From contig CANRNI010000005.1 in NCBI GenBank assembly GCA_947631945.1, forward strand, positions 37,629-101,628: a DNA stretch of 64,000 nt, read 5' to 3'. The position numbers and the translations under genes were made by a program. Under the pieces are notes generated by a model. That model was not told the DNA's origin. It worked only from the letters and a program-made list of their open reading frames with translations, and did no database searches. The stretch comes from an uncultured Clostridia bacterium. Lineage in GTDB: Bacteria; Bacillota; Clostridia; Oscillospirales; Acutalibacteraceae. Position 1 is the stretch's first letter; each line of letters opens with the position of its first letter. Below, one piece after another: positions 8,702 through 17,586 of the stretch.

Positions 8702-10978
8702 ATGCGGGCCAAATCAAAAATTATCAAATGCATACTTTTAGCGGTCTTACTATGCCTGCTGTTTTCTTCATGCGCAAAAAAGTCCTCCGGCGTTTTAACG
8801 GCGATACGTGAAACAGAGACGGAAAATGCGGGAAATGATTTTCATACGTTTTCGGGAGACGTTTTAAACGCTTTAAAATCCGAATTTATCGAGCTTGAAA
8901 TTGACAAAAAAAATTTTTCCGTAAGCGTCAGGGATAAGTCGGGCGATTACCTGTGGAATTCCCTGCCGAAGGAAAGCAACGGCGAGGCTTACGCTTTCGC
9001 GGTGCGTCTTTGCACGCAAAACGGAATATATAATCTGAACACTCAGGATAATTCCGTATGCTTCGGAGCTGCGGACTATATTATTGAAAATAATTCTCTC
9101 ACGGTAAATTACACTCTGTCCGACAACAGGGAAACAGCCCTTAAAAATTATGATGAAATTACAAAAGACGATGTTTATGTGTCGTTTTCGGCCGTGTATA
9201 CGATTTCCGCACAGTCGGTGCGTCTTACAATAGACCTCGGAAACGCGGAATGTACTCCGGAGGCATTTATAGAAAGCATCGCTGTAATGCCGTACTTCGG
9301 TTCGGATTCCGAAAGCGGGAACGGAGACTATATATTTGTACCCGACGGCTGCGGAGCCGTTATGTATACAGACGTGAACGACGCGCCCACAGACAATGTC
9401 AAAATCAATGTGTACGGCTCCGACCCATATATTCCGAATGAAACGGAATGTGCGTCCGCTTCCGTTCCGGTTTACGGAGTAAAGCGCTCGGACTGCGCGT
9501 TCGCGGCGATAATAACCGATGCGGACGCTTTGGCGCAAATCAGCGCTTCGCGTCCCTACGCGTCGTCTCCGGCAACGGCGGGAGCGTCATTCAGAATTAC
9601 TCCGACTTATAAAAACGATAATGATAATTCCATATATTACGGCGTTTCTTATAAAGGTAAAATCTCTGTTGTTTATAAGTTTTTATCGGGCTCTTCCGCT
9701 TCGTATACAGGTATGGCGTCCGCCGCAAGAGAGGAATTTATCACAGACGGAATAATGTCGTCCTCAAAACAGGATAATAACGGCGCTTTTCCCTTTTACC
9801 TTACGATAGACGGAGCGGACGAAAACGAAACGCCGCTTACGACAACACGTCAGGCGGAGGATATTTTAAGCGCTCTCAAAGGCAAGGGAATAAACGGCGT
9901 AACGGTTAAATACAAAGGTCTTTTAAACGGAGGCGCGGCTCAGCGCAGCTTATATAAATCGGGAGTTAACGGAAAGCTCGGCGGCTCTAAGGGGCTTGAA
10001 TCGCTTTACGAATATACTCAAAGGCAGAATTACAGCCTTATGCTCGATATAGATATTTTTTCCTCGGGTAAAAACTATTCAAAAGGAAAATCTGCTTTGT
10101 CGCTGAGCGGAGCGCCCGGGTTTTTTACAATGGAAAACAGTCTCGGCTACAAAGAAAACGTAAATAACCGTCTTTTGGCAAGAATCGGCTCCGCCGCCTC
10201 GGCCGAGGGCAAAAATAAGAGCAACGCCGCAATTTACGGTTCAAGCTCTCCTTTTGAAATGAAGCTGATAAAATTGAACAGTCTGCCGGGGCTTTTTTCC
10301 TCATTTCTTGAAGGTGAATTTACCGAATATTCGGACGGTTATTCCGTAAACGACGCGGGAATGACGCTTTATTCCGACAGAAGCGTTACAAGACAGGAAG
10401 CGAAAGAAATCGTATCAAAGGAAATCAGGGCCGTACTCAATTACGGCAGTCTGTCTGTAAAACACGGAAATATGTACGCCGTATATAACGCCGAATTTGT
10501 AACCGACATGGCTTTTGATACTTATTATCCCGAAAGCGATATGTATGAGCCTGTGCCGTTTGCTCAAGCTGTTCTGCACGGTTACTCCTCATATTCGGGC
10601 GAGCCTATCGACGCGGGCGACCCGCTTTACAAATACGATATGCTTCAATATATAGAATACGGCGCGGTTCCCATGTTTGAATGGGTTTTCAATGAAAACA
10701 GCGTGTTTTGTTACAGCGGATATATTACATCGGACGGTTTTTCGGACGTGATAAACTTTTATAATGAAGCTGCCGAAATTCTGTCGGAGCTTACCGACGA
10801 TACCATTACCGCTCACAGCAAAATAACCGCGGACGCGGACGGAAAAGCCGTTTCGGGAGTATATAAAACAACTTATTCGGACGGCTCGCAAATATATGTA
10901 AACTATACGGGAAGCGTTGTAAAAACGCCCGATAATATTGTAGTGGGACCTTATGATTTCGTAAAAGTAAAGTATTGA
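8702..10978 (+). CDS. DUF5696-type lipoprotein
   Basis: A 758-residue exported lipoprotein. The N-terminus has charged residues, a hydrophobic core and a lipobox-like LLFSSC, predicting lipidation at about Cys23 and anchoring to the outer face of the membrane. The rest is a long mixed alpha/beta ectodomain resembling the DUF5696 family, which in Clostridia is often found near sugar ABC transporters or glycoside hydrolases; its biochemical role is not established. Here no transporter is adjacent, but a GH27 alpha-galactosidase lies 2.5 kb downstream. A good promoter and the RBS GGAGCG precede the ATG. Family assignment is from memory of its overall pattern. Confidence 0.7.
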   Translation: MRAKSKIIKCILLAVLLCLLFSSCAKKSSGVLTAIRETETENAGNDFHTFSGDVLNALKSEFIELEIDKKNFSVSVRDKSGDYLWNSLPKESNGEAYAFAVRLCTQNGIYNLNTQDNSVCFGAADYIIENNSLTVNYTLSDNRETALKNYDEITKDDVYVSFSAVYTISAQSVRLTIDLGNAECTPEAFIESIAVMPYFGSDSESGNGDYIFVPDGCGAVMYTDVNDAPTDNVKINVYGSDPYIPNETECASASVPVYGVKRSDCAFAAIITDADALAQISASRPYASSPATAGASFRITPTYKNDNDNSIYYGVSYKGKISVVYKFLSGSSASYTGMASAAREEFITDGIMSSSKQDNNGAFPFYLTIDGADENETPLTTTRQAEDILSALKGKGINGVTVKYKGLLNGGAAQRSLYKSGVNGKLGGSKGLESLYEYTQRQNYSLMLDIDIFSSGKNYSKGKSALSLSGAPGFFTMENSLGYKENVNNRLLARIGSAASAEGKNKSNAAIYGSSSPFEMKLIKLNSLPGLFSSFLEGEFTEYSDGYSVNDAGMTLYSDRSVTRQEAKEIVSKEIRAVLNYGSLSVKHGNMYAVYNAEFVTDMAFDTYYPESDMYEPVPFAQAVLHGYSSYSGEPIDAGDPLYKYDMLQYIEYGAVPMFEWVFNENSVFCYSGYITSDGFSDVINFYNEAAEILSELTDDTITAHSKITADADGKAVSGVYKTTYSDGSQIYVNYTGSVVKTPDNIVVGPYDFVKVKY

Positions 10979-11031
10979 CACAAATGATTGTATAAGGTCA
11001 AAACGACGTAAGACGTAAGGAGAAAAACAAA

Positions 11032-11946
11032 ATGCCTATAAAAATAGCGAACGAACTGCCGGCGAGAGCTTTTCTTGAAAAAGAAAACGTCTTTGTAATG
11101 TCCGAGCAGAGAGCTGCTTCTCAGGATATAAGACCGCTTAAAATTCTGATTCTTAACCTCATGCCCACAAAAGTAGCTACCGAAACACAGATATTAAGAC
11201 TTCTAAGCAACACTCCGCTTCAGGTCGAAGTGGAGCTTATGCAGACTGCGACCCATGAAGCGAAGCATACGCCGAAAGCTCATCTTACAAAATTTTACAA
11301 AACGTTTGACGACGTAAAAAATGAAAAGTTCGACGGTATGATAGTAACGGGAGCGCCTGTTGAGCATTTGCAGTTTGAAGAAGTCGATTACTGGAAAGAG
11401 CTGTGCGCGGTTTTCGATTGGGCGGAGACTAACGTTTACTCGACGTTTCATATATGCTGGGGCGCTCAGGCGGGAATGTACTACAGGTACGGGATAAAAA
11501 AATATCCGCTCAGGGAAAAGATGTTCGGAGTGTTCGAGCATTATCCACTCGATTTGCTCCACCCTCTTATGAGAGGGCTTGACCAGACTTATTTTGTGCC
11601 TCATTCGCGCCATACGGAAACAAGAATGGAAGATATAGCGAGGGTAAAGGATTTGCAGGTGCTGTCATATTCCGCAATCGCGGGCGTTCATCTGCTGTCG
11701 GATATGCAGTGCAGAAATTTCTATTCTACCGGTCATTCCGAATACGACGCGGATACTCTCGCAAAGGAGTATTTCAGAGATAAGGAAAAGGGTCTGCCGA
11801 TAAAAAAACCGTATAATTATTTTCCCGATGACGACGAACGCAAGGCTCCTTTATTGAAGTGGCGCAGCACAGGTATTCTTTTGTTCACAAACTGGCTTAA
11901 CTATTTCGTTTATCAGAGAACACCCTATGACCTTGCGAATTTGTAA
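11032..11946 (+). CDS. metA: Homoserine O-acetyltransferase (MetA family)
   Basis: This enzyme acylates L-homoserine, the first committed step of methionine synthesis in the cytoplasm. The 304-residue length and the start MPIKIANELPARAFLEKENV are typical of MetA. The nucleophile Cys is in TFHICWGAQAG (about residue 142), and a His-x-Glu pair is in TGHSEYDADT. In VTGAPVEHLQFEEV a Glu occupies the position that is Gly in succinyl-CoA enzymes; in characterised MetA proteins Glu there means acetyl-CoA use, so O-acetylhomoserine is the likely product. RBS AAGGAG is present. I see no SAM riboswitch or T-box upstream; the gap to the previous gene is only 53 bases. Confidence 0.94.
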   Translation: MPIKIANELPARAFLEKENVFVMSEQRAASQDIRPLKILILNLMPTKVATETQILRLLSNTPLQVEVELMQTATHEAKHTPKAHLTKFYKTFDDVKNEKFDGMIVTGAPVEHLQFEEVDYWKELCAVFDWAETNVYSTFHICWGAQAGMYYRYGIKKYPLREKMFGVFEHYPLDLLHPLMRGLDQTYFVPHSRHTETRMEDIARVKDLQVLSYSAIAGVHLLSDMQCRNFYSTGHSEYDADTLAKEYFRDKEKGLPIKKPYNYFPDDDERKAPLLKWRSTGILLFTNWLNYFVYQRTPYDLANL

Positions 11947-12006
11947 ACACAGCCTGTAAATCTGTAAGTATAGTACATAAAAACGCTGAAAAGAGAGGAA
12001 CGGACT

Positions 12007-12603
12007 ATGGATTTTAAGCTTGACGCGTTTCCTGTTGACGATACCGTAGGCGGAATCCGAAGCACGGAAAAGATAAGAATAATAATATGCTATGTTTTAA
12101 ATGATATCGGTGCGTCAATGACAAGGGAAGCGCTGCAATCCGCTCTTTACGATAACGGAGTGGCGAATTACTTTGAAATAAGTCAGGCTATAGACGACCT
12201 TATAACGGTAGGAGCGCTGACAAGCTCGGAGCCGGGCGAAAATTCCGTTTTGAACGTTACGGAGAAGGGTGTACAGATAGCAAAGGAGCTTGAAAAGGAG
12301 CTTTCAGTATATATAAAAAACAAAGCGGTAAAGGCCGCAAAGCTTACGCTTCTTTATGAAAAGAGAGAAAGAGAAAACGACGTTTCCGTAACAAGACTTG
12401 ACAATAAAAAATATCGTCTTGATATAACTATGCATTCGGGTATATCGGACGCAAAAGGCAGCGACGAACTGCTCAGAGTTTCCGTTTTTGTAACGGATTT
12501 TATGCAGGCCGAAAACATGAAGCGCGCATTTTTAAATAATCCTGTTATGCTCTATTCCAAAGTTATAGAGGGATTAACGAGCGACCCGACGTTTAAAGAA
12601 TAA
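12007..12603 (+). CDS. DUF4364 family winged-helix protein
   Basis: A 198-residue cytoplasmic protein matching the DUF4364 family common in Clostridia. The N-terminal 75 residues read as a winged helix-turn-helix (REALQSALYDNGVANYFEISQAIDDLITVGAL), and the C-terminal half is a beta-rich domain. It may be a transcription factor, but no function is established. RBS GAGAGGAA. It lies 60 bases after metA and 19 bases before a HAD phosphatase gene, so the three may be co-transcribed. Confidence 0.8.
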   Translation: MDFKLDAFPVDDTVGGIRSTEKIRIIICYVLNDIGASMTREALQSALYDNGVANYFEISQAIDDLITVGALTSSEPGENSVLNVTEKGVQIAKELEKELSVYIKNKAVKAAKLTLLYEKRERENDVSVTRLDNKKYRLDITMHSGISDAKGSDELLRVSVFVTDFMQAENMKRAFLNNPVMLYSKVIEGLTSDPTFKE

Positions 12604-12622
12604 AAAGGCAGGCGGCGTATTT

Positions 12623-13396
12623 ATGAAAAAAGAAAAATATGCGGTATTTCTTGATATAGACAATACGCTGTTATCGGACGGCGCAGTGCCGAAGTCCAAT
12701 ATCGAAGCAATAAAGCGCGTAAGAAGCATGGGAAATTACGTGTTTATAAACACAGCGCGTTCGCACGCCTGTATTCCGCTTTCAATTCTTAAAGAAGTGC
12801 CGGTAGACGGCGTTGTCGCCGGTATGGGAACCGATTTGCGGATAGGTAAAAAAAGAATACTCAGCGAGGCTATGAACATAAACGAATTAAAAATCATAAC
12901 AGATTGGTTCATGGGCGACGGCCGTGAAATCGGATTTGAGGGCGAGGACGTTATGCTGTGGATAAATCCGGGAAAAGCAAGAAACGCCGAATATCTTGTT
13001 CACAGCCCCGATGATTTTAATACGGTCTATAATAAAATACGAATTTCAAAAATGTATGTAGGCGGACATTTGACCGCAGAGGAATTTGAATATTTCGGAA
13101 GAACAAACATAATGTATCAGCATAGAAGCTATGCCGAGTTCGTTCCCAAAGGCTTCGGAAAATCGCCGGGAATGAAAATAATATTAAAATATCTCGGAAT
13201 CCCGAAAGAGCGCTGCATAGCGATGGGAGACAGCTCCAATGACGAGGATATGCTGAAAGACGCGGGAATTTCCGTTGCTATGGGCAACGCTGTTGACGAG
13301 ATTAAAAAAATCTGTACTTACATATCATGCGACGCGAAAGACGGCGGCGTGGCTCAGGCGCTGGAAAAGTTTATAATTTGCAATGATAATGATTAG
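12623..13396 (+). CDS. HAD-superfamily hydrolase, Cof/IIB type
   Basis: A 257-residue phosphatase of the haloacid dehalogenase superfamily, subclass IIB (Cof-like); members typically dephosphorylate sugar phosphates or nucleotides. Motif I DIDNTLL (Asp nucleophile near residue 10), motif II in INTAR, motif III Lys in GFGKSPGMKIIL, and motif IV GDSSNDEDML are all present. A cap domain lies between motifs II and III. Substrate is unknown. It follows the DUF4364 gene closely and precedes the alpha-galactosidase, which has its own promoter. Confidence 0.85.
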   Translation: MKKEKYAVFLDIDNTLLSDGAVPKSNIEAIKRVRSMGNYVFINTARSHACIPLSILKEVPVDGVVAGMGTDLRIGKKRILSEAMNINELKIITDWFMGDGREIGFEGEDVMLWINPGKARNAEYLVHSPDDFNTVYNKIRISKMYVGGHLTAEEFEYFGRTNIMYQHRSYAEFVPKGFGKSPGMKIILKYLGIPKERCIAMGDSSNDEDMLKDAGISVAMGNAVDEIKKICTYISCDAKDGGVAQALEKFIICNDND

Positions 13397-13441
13397 AGTG
13401 TAAACACACTATAGTATTGTCTTAAATTGTGTTTTTTAGTG

Positions 13442-13470
13442 TTGCTTTTTATTCGTGTTAATATTATGAT
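13442..13470 (+). promoter_or_regulatory. Promoter of the GH27 gene
   Basis: -35 TTGCTT (13442-13447), 17-base spacer, -10 TATGAT (13465-13470), 34 bases before the start codon. It sits in an AT-rich gap after the HAD gene. Confidence 0.6.
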
Positions 13471-13504
13471 TTTTCTAATAAAATATTAAGGAGCATTAAT
13501 TATA

Positions 13505-15172
13505 ATGGTAAAATATATCTTGCTTTTAATACTTATACTTATAGTTTTATCCGCCGCCGCTTTTGCGCTCTGGTGCTATCATAAAAAAAAGCAGGGAATT
13601 TGTCCGTTCTGCGTTATAAAACAGCATATGAACAAATCGCGGCTTACAATGAATGTTCCTAAGAAATATTATGACGGCGGCGACGCTTTAACGCCGCCTA
13701 TGGGCTGGTCAAGCTGGAATACGTTCAGAAACCATATCGACGAAAATCTTATATTTGAAACGGCTGAGGCGCTCAAAGCTACCGGGCTTGCCGACGCGGG
13801 TTACAAATATGTCAATCTCGACGACTGCTGGCATTCCTCTTTAAGAGATGAAAACGGCAGATTGCAGGGCGATTTAATGCGCTTCCCGTCGGGCATAAAA
13901 CAGCTTGTGCAAAAGGTCAATTCCCTCGGTCTTAAGGTAGGTTTGTACACTTCCAACGGCGAATATACCTGTGAGGATTTACCCGCAAGTCTTGGTTTTG
14001 AAAAGCGTGACGCCGAAACGTTTGCCGACTGGGGAATAGAATATTTTAAATATGATTTTTGCCATAATAAGACAATTCCGTCGGTCGCGCCTCTTGTCGA
14101 ACGAATTGAACTGAAAACAAACAGCGGCGTTATAAACTTGACCGCCGATAAAGCGAAGCTGTCGGGACTTGCCCGCATATCGGAGGATTCAAAGCTTGAA
14201 ACGGGAAAATATATAGGCTTTCTCGGTCACGGGAAGGGGAGAGCGTCATTTGAATTTAACTGCGGCGGAAACGACGAATCGTGCGCGCTTACGCTCGTAA
14301 TAAAAAAATCGGGCAAGTACGATAAGTACATCGTTATCGCGCTTAACGATAATTATTATGAAATGCTTATTCCCGAAACGGACGCATGGAGCCCTTCGGG
14401 CAGGTATCAAGTTAAAGTAAGCGTAAAAAAGGGAGAGAATAAAATACAGATTTTTAATCCCGTCTGTACAAGAGCCGACAGTTCGTATATCCAGTATAAG
14501 CGAATGGGAAACGAACTGAAAAACGCCTCGAAGGATAAAAAAATAACCTATTCGATATGCGAATGGGGAGTGAACGAGCCTAAAAACTGGGCATGGAACG
14601 CCGGTAATCTCTGGCGGACGACGCGCGATATAACTACTTATTGGCCGTGGATAAACATAATTTACAATAAAACTCTCGCGCTTGCCGAATATGCCGGACC
14701 CGGTCATTGGAACGACCCCGATATGCTCGAGGTCGGCAACGGTAAGCTTACATATGAGGAAAACAAAACGCATTTTTCTCTTTGGTGCATGATGGCATCT
14801 CCTCTTATTCTCGGCAACGATATAAGACAGCTTGTCGGGGACGAAAACAAAAAGGATATTCTCGATTTACTCAAAAATCCCGATATGATTGCGATAAATC
14901 AGGACAAGCTCGGCAAACAGTGCGTCAGATACAAAAAAGCAAAAGCGTTTGATTATCTTGTCAAAAATCTTGAAAACGGAAAAATTGCCGTTTGCGTATA
15001 TAATAAATCAAAAAGTTCAAAAACCGCAAAAGTCGATATGGACGGCTTAAAGCAGTTTTACGGCGGAACGGATTTCGATTTTAAAGAAGTGTGGACGGGT
15101 AAAAATTATTCGGGTAAAAGCTTTGAAATTGAATTGCCCGCTCACGGCTGTGCTGTGCTTCATAACAAGTAA
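13505..15172 (+). CDS. Membrane-anchored GH27 alpha-galactosidase with an inserted domain
   Basis: A 555-residue glycoside hydrolase family 27 enzyme, expected to cleave terminal alpha-galactosides outside the cell. Residues 4-25 form a transmembrane anchor followed by a Lys-rich stretch. The catalytic (beta/alpha)8 domain starts with LTPPMGWSSWNTF (62-74). The nucleophile is Asp184 in YFKYDFC, the likely acid/base is Asp375 in WRTTRDITTYW, and GPGHWNDPDMLEVGN (398-412) is intact. About 135 residues (193-326) are inserted between the nucleophile strand and the SICEWG strand; they are beta-rich and look like a CBM35/CBM6-type sandwich. A C-terminal beta domain (about 475-555) is usual for the family. 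RBS AAGGAG precedes the ATG. Confidence 0.92.
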   Translation: MVKYILLLILILIVLSAAAFALWCYHKKKQGICPFCVIKQHMNKSRLTMNVPKKYYDGGDALTPPMGWSSWNTFRNHIDENLIFETAEALKATGLADAGYKYVNLDDCWHSSLRDENGRLQGDLMRFPSGIKQLVQKVNSLGLKVGLYTSNGEYTCEDLPASLGFEKRDAETFADWGIEYFKYDFCHNKTIPSVAPLVERIELKTNSGVINLTADKAKLSGLARISEDSKLETGKYIGFLGHGKGRASFEFNCGGNDESCALTLVIKKSGKYDKYIVIALNDNYYEMLIPETDAWSPSGRYQVKVSVKKGENKIQIFNPVCTRADSSYIQYKRMGNELKNASKDKKITYSICEWGVNEPKNWAWNAGNLWRTTRDITTYWPWINIIYNKTLALAEYAGPGHWNDPDMLEVGNGKLTYEENKTHFSLWCMMASPLILGNDIRQLVGDENKKDILDLLKNPDMIAINQDKLGKQCVRYKKAKAFDYLVKNLENGKIAVCVYNKSKSSKTAKVDMDGLKQFYGGTDFDFKEVWTGKNYSGKSFEIELPAHGCAVLHNK

Positions 15173-15196
15173 ATCGCAGTCTACGGAGATGTTATA

Positions 15197-15586
15197 ATGT
15201 TATTCCTTTGTTTTAATTCACAAAAAGAACGAAGAAAATACGGCGGTTCTAAGTTTATTGAGTTGCAATTTTGCAAATTACCTGTTGAAACTGAAATAAA
15301 AGATATAGTGGCAGTAGACAATATCAATCATTGGCAGAATGAATCCCTGTATATCTGCGATGCGAATGTTTTTTACCGAGAATACAGCCGAATTTTCAAC
15401 TGTGGAATTTACAATAATTTAAAAAGCGGAGTGATTGATATATATGGAATAAATTATTATGCTCCGTCATTATTAGATTCTGTTATCGAAAAACTGCACA
15501 AGGAAAAACCTTTGGATTATGAATACTTGATTAATTGGTTGAACATAGCAAAAAAATATAATGGATTTTACATTTTAGGAATATAA
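15197..15586 (+). CDS. Small hypothetical protein
   Basis: A 129-residue soluble protein I do not recognise. It has no signal peptide and no clear motif; it is rich in Tyr, Asn and Ile and ends in alpha-helical LINWLNIAKKYNGFYIL. RBS ACGGAGA lies before the ATG, 24 bases after the GH27 stop. It is probably a real gene because of that RBS and its continuous frame, but no function can be inferred. Confidence 0.5.
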   Translation: MLFLCFNSQKERRKYGGSKFIELQFCKLPVETEIKDIVAVDNINHWQNESLYICDANVFYREYSRIFNCGIYNNLKSGVIDIYGINYYAPSLLDSVIEKLHKEKPLDYEYLINWLNIAKKYNGFYILGI

Positions 15587-15594
15587 TCAAATTA

Positions 15595-15756
15595 TTAAGG
15601 AAGCATTGATTAAATCACTCCTACGGACTGACCGCACATCTTGCCCCGATATTTTCCGTAATTAGCCTGTCGACTTTTGGGCGTTCTCTGTATAGCAATC
15701 TGACGAAAAATCCGATGGCGCAATCTGTACGTTTGATTTAATCAGTGTTTTCTTAA
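15595..15756. repeat. MITE-like palindromic repeat, copy 2 (type B)
   Basis: A 162-base element bounded by TTAA, with type B ends (AAGGAAGCATTGATTAAATC and GATTTAATCAGTGTTTTCTT). It shares the GATATTTTCCGT and ATCTGACGAAAAAT core with type A copies. It abuts copy 3 head-to-tail through a shared TTAA. Confidence 0.8.
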
Positions 15757-15931
15757 GGCAATACCGCACAATTAGCGGCTACCGCCTTTGCCGCGCATCT
15801 GTACCGATATTTTCCGTCATTTTTGCCAAAAGCTCCTTGAAATACGTCAGTATTCCTGCGTCACTTTTGTCAATCTGACGAAAAATATCACGGCACATCT
15901 GCACGACAATAATTATGCGGTATTGCCTTAA
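15753..15931. repeat. MITE-like palindromic repeat, copy 3 (type A)
   Basis: A 179-base element with TTAAGGCAATACCGCA at the left end and TGCGGTATTGCCTTAA at the right, a perfect 16-base terminal inverted repeat. It is almost identical to copy 1. With copy 2 it fills most of the 15587-16047 intergenic gap. Confidence 0.88.
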
Positions 15932-15986
15932 ATTCCGGTTTGACGCGGAGATGAACAAATAAAAATGTTAAATTTATGTTATTATA

Positions 15987-16015
15987 TTGCATTTATTTTC
16001 TTAATATGATATATT
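15987..16015 (+). promoter_or_regulatory. Promoter of the LCAT-like gene
   Basis: -35 TTGCAT (15987-15992), 17-base spacer, -10 TATATT (16010-16015), 32 bases before the ATG at 16048 and outside the adjacent repeat. Confidence 0.55.
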
Positions 16016-16047
16016 TAAGTGTATCAAAGCATGAAAGGAAATTGTGT

Positions 16048-17508
16048 ATGAAAAAGCTTTTGTGTGTTTTTATTTCAATTCTTCTTGTTTTCGGAACGGT
16101 AATTCCGGCTTTTGCGGAAAACGAACGGGAAACGGAAAATTATACCTATGAATATCCGTTGGTTATAGTAAGAGGGATAAATTTCAACGGTCTTTATTTG
16201 GATTACGGAACGGGAAATCAAAAAAGCTGCATTGCTTCACCCGGTTTTTCGGAGATTATGAAGCTCATAGGCGGACTAACCTTTACTTTCCTTACAAAAT
16301 ATACCCTTAATGTTGACGCTGTTCTGGAGTTTGTAGACGGTATGCTCGGCACAATGTCGGGCGACAAAAACGGAGATTCGCTTTATAACGTATCCGCGCC
16401 GGAGTACCCTCTCGCGGTGAGCAATTATCCCGACCTTAAAAAGGATTACGAGGGCTATAACGGAGATGAGTTGGGTCTTTTGCACGGAGTTGTCGACCGG
16501 TACGGCGCTGATAACGTGTATTATCTTTCCTATGACTGGCGGCTTGACCCGAGCGATACGGCAGATAAGCTGAACGCTATGGTAGAGCTGGCTAAAAAGG
16601 AACACAACACGGATAAGGTTGACCTTATTTGCTGCAGCATGGGCGGAATCGTGACCGACTGCTATATGTACGAATACGGTACGGACAGCCTTAATTCCGT
16701 TGTTTTCGATTCATCGACTTTCTGCGGAACATACGTCGCGACCGACCTTTTCAGAGGTAAGGTACTGATTACCGAGAATATGCTTTATAATTTCGCGGGC
16801 AATTACATTAAATCAAATTTCTTTCTTAAAGTTCTTTCTTTTCTCGGCGTTTTCAAGCTCGCGTCAAAGCTCGCCATGGGCATTGTAGATAAGTATAAAG
16901 ATGAAATTTACGATAAATTCCTTATTGATACGTTCGCTACGCTTCCCGGGTTCTGGTCCATCGTTCAGCATGAGGATTACGATGAGTGTATAGACTATCT
17001 TTTCCCGACCGACGAACTAAAGGCGGAATATGCCGGACTTATCGCGAAAGCCGATAAGTTGCAGGAAATAGCGGCGGCTTCCGATGATATAATTTTGTCG
17101 CTGCCCGAAAAAGGCGTAAAGGTCGCGGTCATAGCGGCGTATAATACGCAGATGATTCCCGTTTACGAATCCGCGATATGGCAGAGCGACGGAACGCTTG
17201 AATCGCCGCTTATGCTCGGCAGAGCCGTGGTTTCCGAAACCGGCTCAACTCTCGGCGACGATTATGTAGCGGCAAATCCCGAAAAACTATCGCCTGACCG
17301 CTGCGTCGATTTATCGGGAGCGCTGTTCCCCGATTACACATGGGCTGTTAAAGATGCGGGACACGTTATCGGCACGTACGGCTCCGATTTAAGCGATATG
17401 ATTTTCTGGATTCTCGCGTATGACGGTCAGCCCACGGTCAATACAAATCCGCTTTATCCGCAGTTCATTAAGTCGGACGCTAACGAAACGATTTCGTATT
17501 TTAATTGA
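16048..17508 (+). CDS. Secreted LCAT-like alpha/beta hydrolase (lipase/acyltransferase)
   Basis: A 486-residue exported hydrolase. The ATG at 16048 is preferred over an upstream start because AAAGGAA precedes it and it opens a clean signal peptide (MKKLLCVFISILLVFGTVIP, cleavage after AFA). The ectodomain has the layout of the lecithin:cholesterol acyltransferase/lipase family: VRGINFNG near residue 41 (oxyanion region), YDWRLDP near 162, nucleophile Ser197 in ICCSMGGIV, and a late His in DAGHVIGTYG. Cys replaces the usual first Gly of the GxSxG elbow. Substrate is probably an ester lipid, but this is inferred. It has its own promoter and terminator. Confidence 0.85.
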   Translation: MKKLLCVFISILLVFGTVIPAFAENERETENYTYEYPLVIVRGINFNGLYLDYGTGNQKSCIASPGFSEIMKLIGGLTFTFLTKYTLNVDAVLEFVDGMLGTMSGDKNGDSLYNVSAPEYPLAVSNYPDLKKDYEGYNGDELGLLHGVVDRYGADNVYYLSYDWRLDPSDTADKLNAMVELAKKEHNTDKVDLICCSMGGIVTDCYMYEYGTDSLNSVVFDSSTFCGTYVATDLFRGKVLITENMLYNFAGNYIKSNFFLKVLSFLGVFKLASKLAMGIVDKYKDEIYDKFLIDTFATLPGFWSIVQHEDYDECIDYLFPTDELKAEYAGLIAKADKLQEIAAASDDIILSLPEKGVKVAVIAAYNTQMIPVYESAIWQSDGTLESPLMLGRAVVSETGSTLGDDYVAANPEKLSPDRCVDLSGALFPDYTWAVKDAGHVIGTYGSDLSDMIFWILAYDGQPTVNTNPLYPQFIKSDANETISYFN

Positions 17509-17530
17509 AATTGTGTAAATTAATTGCAAA

Positions 17531-17566
17531 AATCCCTGCCGAAGCAATTTTCGGCGGATTTTTTGT
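17531..17566 (+). terminator. Intrinsic terminator after the LCAT-like gene
   Basis: AATCC-GCCGAA pairs with TTCGGC-GGATT (an imperfect stem with a small internal loop) and is followed by TTTTTTG. It lies between the LCAT-like gene and the methyltransferase RBS. Confidence 0.7.
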
Positions 17567-17586
17567 CTTTGGAAAGGAATAAGAGA

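Noticed and set aside
10979..11031. SAM riboswitch or separate promoter for metA
   Set aside because: The gap is only 53 bases; TTGACA and TATAAG are present but ten bases apart, which is too close for a promoter.
17524..17586. Upstream TTG start for the methyltransferase
   Set aside because: It lies within the terminator of the previous gene, while ATG 17587 has a good GGAAAGGAA site.
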